Of a DNA stretch of 64,000 nucleotides, positions 7,780 through 16,237 are shown piece by piece. The notes below the pieces were generated by a model. The model saw only the letters and a list, made by a program, of their open reading frames with translations, was not told the origin of the DNA and did not search any database. Source of the stretch: Streptomyces sp. NBC_00258 (lineage in GTDB: Bacteria; Actinomycetota; Actinomycetes; Streptomycetales; Streptomycetaceae); the NCBI RefSeq assembly GCF_036182465.1, contig NZ_CP108081.1:7750001-7814000 (forward strand), given 5' to 3'. The translations under genes and the position numbers were made by a program. The stretch's first letter is position 1; each line of letters begins with the position of its first letter.

Positions 7780-9041
7780 CAGCAACTGCTCGCTTTCTCG
7801 TCGTCGGACAGGGGGTTGGCGTCATGGTGGGCCGTCTGCCGGACGACCCTCGTGCCGACGGCCGGTGCGGCGGTGGCCCGGCGGGCGCGGTGCAGCACAC
7901 GGCGGCCCACATGGCGGGACCACAGCGCCCACAGGGCGGCACCGGGCGCGAGGTCGTCCCGGGCGTGCCAGGCCCGTTCGGTGCCGGAGCCGAGCGCGGC
8001 GAGCGGCGCGTAGTTCTCCGCCACGAAGGTCCGGCCGGGAAGCGGGGCGGACGGCGGCAGCGGACGGTGGGTCAGATCCAGGTGCAGCGCACGCACCACG
8101 TCGAGCCCCGCCCCGTCCGCGAAGAGCCGGAACTGGGCGCCGGGCCGCGGATTGAAGTCGAGCAGGTGGTACGCGCCCGTGGCGTGGTCGCGGCGGAAGT
8201 CCAGGTCGAAGATGCCGCGGTAGCCGAGCGCCGACACCAGTCGTTCCGCCAGCGCCTGCACGGCGGGGTTCGGGGTCCAGCGGCCCACCGCGGTAAGCCC
8301 CGCCCCACGCGGCCAGGCGTGCAGTTTGCGGCCGGGGCCGCCGCCGCACACCGCCCCCGACCGGTCCGCGTACCCGTGGAAGAACCAGTCCTGGTCGGGC
8401 GCCGGCGGCAGGAACGCCTGAAGCAGCAGTCTGCTGCCCGCCTCCTCGGCGCGGCGGCACAGCGTGTGGGCCTCCTGCGCCGAGCGCAGCACCGCCGTGC
8501 TGCGCAGGTCCGTACCCGCGGGCAGCAGCCAGGGGCGGCTCCACTTCGCGACCACGGGCAGCCCCAACCGCCGGACGGCCGCGGTCGCCTGTGCCGGGGT
8601 GTCGGGCATCAGCGTCGGCGGGTGCGGGATGCCCGCGGTCTCGCACACGGCGGCCAGCTCCGCCTTGTCCGCGACGCGTTCGGCGAGACCGGCCGGGGAG
8701 AGGGGAAGCAGATAGCGGGGTGCGAGAGCGTCCCGCATCCGGTCCACCGCGACCGCGCTCGCGTCATCCAATGGGATCAGTACGGCGGGACGGGACACCC
8801 GGGCCGCCACTCGGCGCAATGCCAGCGCGATGTCGGCGGGTGAGGCGTCGGGTGCGGGCGGCGGATGCATCCGGTGGACAAAGCGCGATCTGCGCACCGG
8901 ACTTCCGGTGGAATCGGCGACCACGTGCACGTCGATTCCGGCCCGGCCGAGGGAGCGTACGGCTCCCAGCGTTCCGTGGTGAAAGGGATTCCGGTCGATT
9001 CGCAGAAGTACGGCGGGGACGCGGGTGTCGAAGGGCGACAT
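7779..9041 (-). CDS. ATP-grasp superfamily ligase
   Basis: Protein of about 420 residues with the ATP-grasp fold (carbamoyl-phosphate synthase L-chain type), which forms C-N bonds through acyl-phosphates. Supporting stretches are AELAAVCETAGIPHPPT before the B-domain, GLPVVAKWSRP (ATP-binding lysine), GIFDLDFRRD and LLDFNPRPGAQF (metal-binding Asp/Asn). Start: SD AAGGA is nine bases from ATG 9041 and only three from ATG 9047, so I prefer 9041. It is divergent from the GH26 gene (145 bp) and overlaps the oxidoreductase by ATGA. It could be an amino-acid or peptide ligase; the acceptor cannot be inferred. Confidence 0.78.
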   Translation of the reverse strand: MSPFDTRVPAVLLRIDRNPFHHGTLGAVRSLGRAGIDVHVVADSTGSPVRRSRFVHRMHPPPAPDASPADIALALRRVAARVSRPAVLIPLDDASAVAVDRMRDALAPRYLLPLSPAGLAERVADKAELAAVCETAGIPHPPTLMPDTPAQATAAVRRLGLPVVAKWSRPWLLPAGTDLRSTAVLRSAQEAHTLCRRAEEAGSRLLLQAFLPPAPDQDWFFHGYADRSGAVCGGGPGRKLHAWPRGAGLTAVGRWTPNPAVQALAERLVSALGYRGIFDLDFRRDHATGAYHLLDFNPRPGAQFRLFADGAGLDVVRALHLDLTHRPLPPSAPLPGRTFVAENYAPLAALGSGTERAWHARDDLAPGAALWALWSRHVGRRVLHRARRATAAPAVGTRVVRQTAHHDANPLSDDEKASSC

Positions 9042-9185
9042 GGGCATATTTCCTTGAGGTCTCTTCTGATGTCTCACTCGTGCGGGTGATCCGGGATATT
9101 CCCGATTGCCCGGCCCGGTTGGCGCATTGCACATTTATGTGACTGGGTGTCAGTGGACGGTGGAAAAGGAACGCGAGGAGCGGAC

Positions 9186-10493
9186 ATGGCCCCACTGCAA
9201 CGGACCCGAACCAGACGGCTGGCGTACGCCACCGCCGCACTCACCGCCGGACTCGTCGCGTCGGCCGCCCTCGCCTCGGGGCCGGGGTACGCCGTGGGCG
9301 CGGGGGTGGGGGACCCCCCGGCCCCGACGCCGACCGTTCCCACCGCCGTCGTGGCGCCCGTGGCACCGGCGCAGCCCGTCACCCCGGCCGCGCCCGCGAC
9401 GACCGCCCCGGCCACGCCGACCGCGACACCCTCGAAGGAACCCGGGGGCCCCGCCTTCGGCGCCTACCTGGACTACGGCCCCCGTGGCGTGGCCCGGATC
9501 TCCGAGCTCAGCCGCTGGCTGGGCGGCGCCGACCTGCGCGTGGCGCACACGTATCTGCCCGGCGACCGCTGGAGCAACATCGAGGGCCTGCCCGGCTTCC
9601 TCGACACGTGGGCGGACTGGCGGGCGGACGAGGACGACCGGCTCTTCGTCCTCAACGTCCCCATGCTGGAGCGCAACGAGGAGAACGTCTCCGACGCGCA
9701 GGTCCGCTTCGAGCTGCGCCGCGGCGCGGCCGGAAACTTCGACCACCACTTCCGCAGGCTCGCCGAGCGGCTCGTCGACCTGGACGCGCCCGACACCGTC
9801 ATCGTGCTCGGCTGGGAAATGAACGGCATGACGTACACCCATCGCTGCGGCCCGGACCCGGAGGCCTGGAAGAAGTACTGGAACAGAATCGTCACCACCA
9901 TGCGGGCGGTGCCGGGGCAGAAATTCCGGTTCGACTTCGCGCCGAACCGCGGCCGGGACGCCATTCCCTGGACCCAGTGCTATCCGGGCGACGACACGGT
10001 CGACATCATCGGCATGGATTCGTACGACCAGCCGCGGGGCCAGTCATTCGACGAGGCCGTGTCGGAGCCCTACGGGCTTCAGGCGCACGTCGACTTCGCG
10101 AAGGCCCACGGAAAGCCGATTTCCTATCCGGAATGGGGGCTCTTCCGCAACGGCGACAACCCGACGTACATGAAGCGCATGCTCGCGTGGATGGACGAGC
10201 ACAAGCCGCTGTACAACACGCTCACCGACTACTGCCCGCACGGCGTGTGGCAGTGCGGGGACAACCCCAAGGCGTCCGAGATCTACCGGGCGGCGCTCTT
10301 CGGCCGCACCGACACGACACCGCTGCCCAAGCCCACCGACCCGACGCCGAAGCCGACCGCACCGACCCCGGTGCCCAAGCCGACACCGGTGCACCCGCCC
10401 AACTGTTCGCCGCTGGAGCTGGGCGACTGGGTCGAGTACTGGCTCGGCGGGAAGCTCTGCCTGCGCTTCGACTGGTGGTCGCGCCACCGCTGA
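9186..10493 (+). CDS. Secreted glycoside hydrolase, GH26-like
   Basis: Secreted beta-glycanase-like enzyme of 435 residues. It has a signal peptide (RRLAYATAALTAG to about AVG), a Pro/Ala/Thr linker of about 60 residues, a catalytic domain with GWEMNG (acid/base Glu) and SYPEWG (nucleophile Glu), a second Pro/Lys linker and a 30-residue tail with two cysteines. GH26 members cut beta-mannan and mixed-linkage glucans. The ATG follows GAGGAG by five bases; the frame upstream to 9147 would block the signal peptide. It sits beside the exopolysaccharide operon, so it may trim or release that polymer. Family call good, substrate open. Confidence 0.85.
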   Translation: MAPLQRTRTRRLAYATAALTAGLVASAALASGPGYAVGAGVGDPPAPTPTVPTAVVAPVAPAQPVTPAAPATTAPATPTATPSKEPGGPAFGAYLDYGPRGVARISELSRWLGGADLRVAHTYLPGDRWSNIEGLPGFLDTWADWRADEDDRLFVLNVPMLERNEENVSDAQVRFELRRGAAGNFDHHFRRLAERLVDLDAPDTVIVLGWEMNGMTYTHRCGPDPEAWKKYWNRIVTTMRAVPGQKFRFDFAPNRGRDAIPWTQCYPGDDTVDIIGMDSYDQPRGQSFDEAVSEPYGLQAHVDFAKAHGKPISYPEWGLFRNGDNPTYMKRMLAWMDEHKPLYNTLTDYCPHGVWQCGDNPKASEIYRAALFGRTDTTPLPKPTDPTPKPTAPTPVPKPTPVHPPNCSPLELGDWVEYWLGGKLCLRFDWWSRHR

Positions 10494-10530
10494 GCTGGCG
10501 TCCGCCGACGGGGCGGTGGCGGCGGGTCGG

Positions 10531-11673
10531 TCACGGCCTGCCGCCACCGCGTTCCCTCCAGCCGTGGAAGCGGTCGAGCAGTTCCTTGCCCCGGCTGCGC
10601 GCGGCCACGTCGCACACGGCCGCCGACATCAGCGGGGCTGTCCGCCGCTGGGCGAGCAGGAAGCGCTGGTTGACGACGGGCTGGGGCCGCCAGTGGTGCT
10701 TGTAGGGCTCGTTGCCGCGCAGCAGGCTCAGCACCCGGCGGCCGCCCGCCTCGGTGTGCTGGGCGCAGGCGTGCAGCAGCATCGTCGCCACGTCCGCCTT
10801 CCGCTCGCGCAGCTGAGGATGGGCGCCGTACAGATAGCCGCCCGCCAACTGCCGTGACAGCAGCGTCAGATCGACCGCCATCACGGTGTCGCCCAGCCGG
10901 AACTCGGTCACGACCGCGTCACCGGCGTCGACCATCGGCCCCACCGACCGGACCAGATGCTCGGCGAACCGCTCCTGCAGATGCTCGGCGGTCACCTTGC
11001 GGCCCTGCCACTGGAGCCGGTGCAGTTCGAGGAGCCGGCGCAGGGCCGCGCCCACCTCGTCGGGGCGTACGGCACGCCGTTCGACCCCCAGCGAGGTGAG
11101 TTTGCGCAGCTTGGCGCGGACCCGCTGCTGGGCCTTGGCCGTCGCGAGCCGTCCGATCAGATCGTCCATCGACGCGCCGGGCAGCTCCAGGCACAGGGAG
11201 TCCCGCACCCGCCGTCGTGGCCCGCGCCAGCTAGCGTAGACCCGCTCCACCGCGCCGCCGGGCCGTACCTCGCGGAAGTCGATCAGCGCGGTGCGGGCGG
11301 CCGTGGCGAGCCCCTCGGCGAGGGCGGCGGCCGCCCGGTCCGCCCGCTCGCCGTCCTCGATGAGCACATCCCCGAAGTCGGAGATCGACCCGCCGAGCGG
11401 CACCAGGGCCGGCCACGGCTGCCGTACGAGCATCAGCGGGGCGGCGGCGACCAGCTCACCGCCCTCGCGGACGAGGACGAGCCGGAGCCGGCCGGGTCTG
11501 CCGTACGAGAGCCACCAGGAGTGCAGCCAGGCGTGGCTCTGGAACGGGGTCGCCGCGCCGCACCGCCGGTACAGCCGCCCCCAGTCCTCGGCCAAGCGGC
11601 CGAACTCCCGCTCGTCCGTGCACAGTTCGGTCCGCGCCGCGCCGGTCGCGGCACCGGTCACCGTGCCACTCAC
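10531..11673 (-). CDS. GNAT/FemAB-like acyltransferase in the exopolysaccharide operon
   Basis: Protein of 380 residues resembling the BioF2/CelD-type acetyltransferase family (GNAT fold related to FemAB) that often accompanies cellulose and exopolysaccharide genes. Clues are the N-terminal TPFQSHAWLHSWW, LPGASMDDLIGRL, HRLQWQGRK and the YGAHPQLRERK segment typical of that family. It is the last gene of the operon and starts with GTG in a GTGA overlap with the Wzz-like gene. It may decorate the repeat unit with an acyl group. The longer reading frame upstream is the shadow of the Wzz gene and was not used. Confidence 0.72.
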   Translation of the reverse strand: MSGTVTGAATGAARTELCTDEREFGRLAEDWGRLYRRCGAATPFQSHAWLHSWWLSYGRPGRLRLVLVREGGELVAAAPLMLVRQPWPALVPLGGSISDFGDVLIEDGERADRAAAALAEGLATAARTALIDFREVRPGGAVERVYASWRGPRRRVRDSLCLELPGASMDDLIGRLATAKAQQRVRAKLRKLTSLGVERRAVRPDEVGAALRRLLELHRLQWQGRKVTAEHLQERFAEHLVRSVGPMVDAGDAVVTEFRLGDTVMAVDLTLLSRQLAGGYLYGAHPQLRERKADVATMLLHACAQHTEAGGRRVLSLLRGNEPYKHHWRPQPVVNQRFLLAQRRTAPLMSAAVCDVAARSRGKELLDRFHGWRERGGGRP

Positions 11674-12326
11674 AGCTGTCCGTGGACGTCGGCGGCGGTG
11701 GCCGGGCCGGGCACCGAGGGGGTGGGCGAGACGTCCGAGGACCGGCGCGGCCTGACCAGCATCACCAGCCCGCCGAGCAGCCCGCCCGCGCTCGCGCCGA
11801 CCAGCCCGGTCACCGTCGAGGACGCCGACGACGCCTCGGTGGGCTTCATCGCGCGGGAGAACTGCAGCAGCTCCACATGGGTGCTGTCCTCGGCGGAGTT
11901 CGCGTGCCGGGTCAGCGAGCGCGACACGGCGTTGGCCATGTCCGCGGCGAGGTCCGGGCGCGCGGAGGTGGCGGTCACGGCGACCATCGGGGCGTCCGGC
12001 GAGGTCGCCGTCTGCACGCTCTCGCGCAGCGTCGCCACCGGTACGCCCGCCCACACCTGGGCGTCCCCCAGCACCGCGAGCTGCGTGGCGACCCGGCCGT
12101 ACGCCTGGGCGAAGCCGAGCGCCGCCGCCGGGTCCGACTTCTCCGTCGGGACGGCGATGACATAGCTGGTGGCCGAGTACTGCGGCGTCCTCAGCTCGCC
12201 GTACGCGCCGCCGAGCAGGCCGCCCAGGACGGCGCCCGCGGCCAGCAGGGACCAGGGCGGCAGCCCCTTGGCGCGGACAAGTGCCGTCACCGGCCGGCCG
12301 GTTGTACGAGTGGGGTTTTCGGTCAT
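11670..12326 (-). CDS. Wzz-like chain-length determinant protein
   Basis: Membrane protein of 218 residues with two transmembrane helices flanking a periplasm-like loop: LPPWSLLAAGAVLGGLLGG near residue 25 and VTGLVGASAGGLLGGLVML near the end. The loop contains TPQYSATSYVIA, a typical Wzz opening. There is no tyrosine-kinase domain, so it is the adaptor-only type. The ATG at 12326 forms ATGA with the glycosyltransferase stop, and the stop overlaps the acyltransferase start. Expected role is control of exopolysaccharide chain length. Confidence 0.82.
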   Translation of the reverse strand: MTENPTRTTGRPVTALVRAKGLPPWSLLAAGAVLGGLLGGAYGELRTPQYSATSYVIAVPTEKSDPAAALGFAQAYGRVATQLAVLGDAQVWAGVPVATLRESVQTATSPDAPMVAVTATSARPDLAADMANAVSRSLTRHANSAEDSTHVELLQFSRAMKPTEASSASSTVTGLVGASAGGLLGGLVMLVRPRRSSDVSPTPSVPGPATAADVHGQL

Positions 12327-13456
12327 GCGGAACTCACTCCCAGAGTTGCGGCCGTGTAGATGTCCATGAGCCGGTCGGCACTGCGGGCGATGCTGTAGTG
12401 GTGGGCCGCCTCGGGCGCGGAGCGTGGCCGCGGGCCCTGAGCGCGGACCTGCCGCAGGGCCCGTACGAACGAGTCCGCGCCGCCCTGGACGCGCCGGGCG
12501 AACGGGGCCGCGCCCGGCGGCAGGTCGTCGACGGCCGGGCAGGAGACGTAGAGGACGGGCAGGCCGGCCGCGAGGGCCTCCACGACGGCGAGACCGAACG
12601 CCTCCTCCGCGCAGGGCGAGGCGAGCGTGTCCATGGCTCCTATCAGGGAGGGCAGATCGAGACCCGAACCACCTTGTGAGGCATCGGTGTTGGGGCGCTC
12701 GCCGGTGAACAGCACCCGGTCGGCGACACCCGCGGCCTGCGCCGTACGCCGCAGTACGTTCTCCTCCGGACCGCCGCCGACCAGCAACAGCCATACGTCG
12801 TCGGGGAGTTCGGCCAGCGCTCGCACCAGCACCTCGAAGCGCTTGGCGGCCGTCAGACGTCCGACGCCCCCGACGACGTACGCGTCCTGCGGCAGCCCGA
12901 GGCGTCGCCGGGTGCTCTCGCGCCGGGCCGCGTCGAAGCGGAAACGCTCCACGTCGATGCCGTTCGGTACGACCTCGATGCGCGGCCCGGGCACGCCCCA
13001 GCGGCGCAGGCGCTCGGCGACCGTGGGCGACACGGCGACCGTGGCGCGCCCGAGGCGCTCGCTGGCCAGGTAGAGCCCGCGGACGCCCGGGGTGAGTCGG
13101 CGGCCCTCCATCTGCGAGTCGCCCAGCGAGTGCTCGGTGGCCACCACGGCCCGTACACCCGCGAGGCGCGCGGCGATCCTGCCGTACACGCAGGCCCGGT
13201 AGAGATGCGTGTGGACCACGTCGTACCGGCCGCCGCGGATCTCGCGGACGAGGCGGGGCAGCGCCGACAGGTCCCGGTTGCCGTGCATGCCGAGGTGCAT
13301 GACGCGTACGCCGTCCGCGGTGAGGTCCTCGGCGACCGCGCCCGGGTTGGTGAGGGTCACGACGTCGCAGTCGACCGGCAGGTGGCGGACCAGTAGGCGC
13401 AGTTGCTGCTCGGCCCCGCCCACGCCGAGGCCGGTGATGACGTGCAGGGCCTTCAC
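12323..13456 (-). CDS. GT4-type glycosyltransferase
   Basis: Retaining glycosyltransferase of 377 residues, GT-B fold. The N-terminus VKALHVITGLGVGGAEQQL has the acceptor-binding GGAE loop; VVPNGIDVERF, GVGRLTAAKRFEVL and the EEAFGLAVVEALAAG (EX7E) motif mark the donor domain. The GTG start gives GTGA overlap with the deacetylase stop; the frame further upstream is the deacetylase shadow. It adds one sugar of the exopolysaccharide repeat unit on the cytoplasmic face. Confidence 0.9.
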   Translation of the reverse strand: MKALHVITGLGVGGAEQQLRLLVRHLPVDCDVVTLTNPGAVAEDLTADGVRVMHLGMHGNRDLSALPRLVREIRGGRYDVVHTHLYRACVYGRIAARLAGVRAVVATEHSLGDSQMEGRRLTPGVRGLYLASERLGRATVAVSPTVAERLRRWGVPGPRIEVVPNGIDVERFRFDAARRESTRRRLGLPQDAYVVGGVGRLTAAKRFEVLVRALAELPDDVWLLLVGGGPEENVLRRTAQAAGVADRVLFTGERPNTDASQGGSGLDLPSLIGAMDTLASPCAEEAFGLAVVEALAAGLPVLYVSCPAVDDLPPGAAPFARRVQGGADSFVRALRQVRAQGPRPRSAPEAAHHYSIARSADRLMDIYTAATLGVSSA

Positions 13457-14292
13457 GGGGTCTCCTTCACCGGGGACTCCCCGGACGCGGGGGACGGCAG
13501 GGACACCGAGGTCGGCACGGGCTCCGGCGGCGTGAGGGGCACCGGGCGGCGGCGGAGCCGGTTGAGGCGGTACTTCAGCAGCAGCCGCCAGGAGGTGTCG
13601 TTCTCGCCGATGTGGACCCGGGGGAGGGCGAACGGTCCGGTCAGCGACCCGGGGTCGATCGCGCACGCGTAGTCGTAGCCGGCCGCGCGCACCACGTCGG
13701 CGACCCGCTGGTCGACGGTCCCGTACGGGTAGCAGAAGCCGAGGACCTCGCGGCCCGTCAGCTCGGAGAGCAGGGCCCGGCTGCCGCCGACCTCCGCGCC
13801 GAGCAGGGCGTCGTCCGCCTCGGTGAGGTCGACGTGGGTGAGGCCGTGCGAGGCGATCTCCAGGCCTTCGGTGTCCGCCAGTTCGCGGATGCCGTCGGCG
13901 GTGAGGAGCGGCTTGCGCGGGCCGAGCGGGTCCCATTCGTTCGTGCCGCCCAGCCTGCCGGGGAGCACGAAGACGGTGGCGCCGCAGTCCCAGCGCCGCA
14001 GCACCGGAAGGGCGTTGTCGGTGAAGTCCGCGTACCCATCGTCGAAGGTCAGCCCCACGAGGTCCCGCCCCTCATCCCGGGCGCGGGCCGCGAGCAGGTC
14101 GGCCATGCTCACCCCGCGCAGGCCCCGGCGGCGCAGCCAGCCGAGCTGCCGGTCCAGCCGGTCGGGCGAGACCGTGATGCGGTACGGGTCGTCCGAGCAG
14201 TCGCCCACCGAGTGGTACATCGCCACCCAGAGGGGCGCGGCCGGGCGCGGGTCGGTACGGGTCAGGTCGGGGGTGTCAGCGGAAACGGACAT
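13453..14292 (-). CDS. Polysaccharide deacetylase (CE4/NodB)
   Basis: Metal-dependent deacetylase of 279 residues. NodB motifs: TFDDGYADF (catalytic and metal Asp), SHGLTHVDL (two metal-binding His) and FCYPYGTVDQR. No signal peptide is visible, so it probably acts on lipid-linked or nascent sugar units in the cytoplasm, or on a sugar before export. It overlaps the flippase gene by 17 bases at its start and the glycosyltransferase by GTGA at its end. Confidence 0.9.
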   Translation of the reverse strand: MSVSADTPDLTRTDPRPAAPLWVAMYHSVGDCSDDPYRITVSPDRLDRQLGWLRRRGLRGVSMADLLAARARDEGRDLVGLTFDDGYADFTDNALPVLRRWDCGATVFVLPGRLGGTNEWDPLGPRKPLLTADGIRELADTEGLEIASHGLTHVDLTEADDALLGAEVGGSRALLSELTGREVLGFCYPYGTVDQRVADVVRAAGYDYACAIDPGSLTGPFALPRVHIGENDTSWRLLLKYRLNRLRRRPVPLTPPEPVPTSVSLPSPASGESPVKETP

Positions 14293-16237
14293 GCGGCAGC
14301 CTTCGTGTGACGGAGCGGAGGGCGGTACGGAAGGCGGGTGCGACGGCCTCGACGCCGAGCACCCGGAGCAGCAGGACGTAGACGACGGTCACGGTCAGAC
14401 CGCCGGCGGCCAGGGAGAGTTCGGGGGAGTCCACGCGGCTCGCGCAGAAGGCCCCCGCGATGGCCGCGCACACGGCGGCCCGGACCGGCTTGGAGAGTTC
14501 GTGGACGACCCGGCGGGTGCGGATCGGTACGCTGCGCCGCTCGCCCATGCCGGACAGCAGCAGGGCCGCGGTGACGGTGATCCCGATCGCGTTGGCGGCG
14601 GCGATCCCGCGCACGCCCCAGGCATCGACGGTCCCCGCGCCGATCCAGGAGGTGGCGACGATGCCCGCCGCCATCGCGGCCAGCGGGTACCAGGTGGGCC
14701 GGCCGGCCGAGAAGTACGTCCGCACCAGCGCGCCCACCAGCGTGTGCCCGAGCAGCCCGACGGAGTAGACGCGCATGACGGTGGCCGTCGCCGCCGTGTC
14801 CTGGGCGGTGAACGCGCCACGCTGGAAAAGGAGTTGGATGATCTGCGGTGCGCACGCGAACACCGCGGCGGCGCCCAGCAGCACCATGCACGAGGCGACC
14901 GCGACATCGCGCTCCACACGGGAGCGGGCCCGCTCGGTGTCGCCCTCGGCGAGAGCCTGCGCCAGCACCGGGAAGGTGACGGTGCACAGCATCAGCGACA
15001 GTGTCATCGGGATCTGGGCCACCTTCTGCGCGTAGTTCAGATGCGAGATGGCTCCGGAGGGGAGGGTCGAGGCGAGGAAGCGCTCGATGAGGACCTGGGA
15101 CTGACGGCACAGGGCGAACATGAGCACCGGTGCGATGAGGGCGAGTTCGACCGAGTGCTTCACCGAGGGGGCCGGGCCGTCGGTGGCCTCGGTGGCGGCC
15201 TCGGTGACTTGGGTGGCCTTGGTGACCTCGGGGCCGTCGAGGGGTGACTGGCCCTGTGCGGCGGCGGCTTCGGCCTCCGGGGCGGACCGGCGGCGGCCGA
15301 AGAGCTGCCGGGCGAGGGAGGGCGCCTGCGCCGCCACCATCAGACAGCCGCCCAGCGCGACGCCGACGGCCGCCGACCGCACGCCCCAGCGGCCGCCGAG
15401 GACGAACATCGCCGTGATGATGCCGGTGTTGTAGGCGACGTAGATGGCCGCGGGCGCCAGGAAGCGTCGGTGCGCCCGCAGGGCCGCGCTGCAGTATCCG
15501 GCGAGCCCGAAGCTCAGGACGCAGGTCGCGGTCAGCCGCGTGCAGTCGACGGCGAGCCCGGGGTCGGGCAGTCCGGGCGCGAGGCCCGCGACCAGGTAGG
15601 GCGCCCCGGCCATCAGCAGTGCCGCGACCGCCACGAAGGCCAGTGCGAGGCGCGGCAGTGTCGAAGCGACGAGCGCGCGGACGGGGTCGGCGCCGGTGCC
15701 TGACCCGCGCGCCCGCCGGGCCACCGCCAGGCTGAACGCCGGGACCAGCACGAAGGCCATCCCGTCCTCGATCAGCAGCGTCGCCGCGACCTCCGGCACC
15801 GTCCAGGCCACCAGGAAGGCGTCCGTCTCGGTCCCGGCCCCGAAGAGGTGCGCGAGCGCCTGGTCCCGGCCCAGACCGAGCAGGGCACCGGCGATGGAGA
15901 GAACGGCGGTGACGAGCGTGGCCTTGGCGAGGAACCCGCGGGTGGGCGGGGCGACTTCGTCGGGCGGCACGGCATCGACGGGTGCGACCCGGGCCGCGGG
16001 CAACGTGATCGGGTTCCCGGCTTTGGCCTCCGTGCCGCGTCCCTCGGGCGCAACCCTCTCGCCGGGAGAGCCCTCGGGCGCGGGCGACGCACCGAGCCCC
16101 GTGCCCCCGGCCCCCGACCCCGACCCCGACCCCGACCCAAGACGATCCCCAGCCCCCGACCCCGGCCCCGGCCCCCCACGACCCCCGGTCCGGACCACCG
16201 CGTCCTCCCCCTCCGCCCGGGAGGGCGTCACCGTCAT
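14276..16237 (-). CDS. MviN/MurJ-family lipid-linked oligosaccharide flippase
   Basis: MOP-superfamily flippase of 653 residues with about 14 membrane segments, from TLVTAVLSIAGALLGLGRDQALAHLFG to GLTVTVVYVLLLRVLG. It has an unusual N-terminal extension of about 100 residues, very rich in Gly/Ser/Glu/Pro, and a cytoplasmic insert rich in Thr/Glu/Ala near residues 330-370. In actinobacterial exopolysaccharide loci MurJ-like proteins take the place of Wzx. ATG at 16237 in ATGA overlap with the polymerase. It should translocate the undecaprenyl-linked repeat unit. Confidence 0.87.
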   Translation of the reverse strand: MTVTPSRAEGEDAVVRTGGRGGPGPGSGAGDRLGSGSGSGSGAGGTGLGASPAPEGSPGERVAPEGRGTEAKAGNPITLPAARVAPVDAVPPDEVAPPTRGFLAKATLVTAVLSIAGALLGLGRDQALAHLFGAGTETDAFLVAWTVPEVAATLLIEDGMAFVLVPAFSLAVARRARGSGTGADPVRALVASTLPRLALAFVAVAALLMAGAPYLVAGLAPGLPDPGLAVDCTRLTATCVLSFGLAGYCSAALRAHRRFLAPAAIYVAYNTGIITAMFVLGGRWGVRSAAVGVALGGCLMVAAQAPSLARQLFGRRRSAPEAEAAAAQGQSPLDGPEVTKATQVTEAATEATDGPAPSVKHSVELALIAPVLMFALCRQSQVLIERFLASTLPSGAISHLNYAQKVAQIPMTLSLMLCTVTFPVLAQALAEGDTERARSRVERDVAVASCMVLLGAAAVFACAPQIIQLLFQRGAFTAQDTAATATVMRVYSVGLLGHTLVGALVRTYFSAGRPTWYPLAAMAAGIVATSWIGAGTVDAWGVRGIAAANAIGITVTAALLLSGMGERRSVPIRTRRVVHELSKPVRAAVCAAIAGAFCASRVDSPELSLAAGGLTVTVVYVLLLRVLGVEAVAPAFRTALRSVTRRLPHVRFR

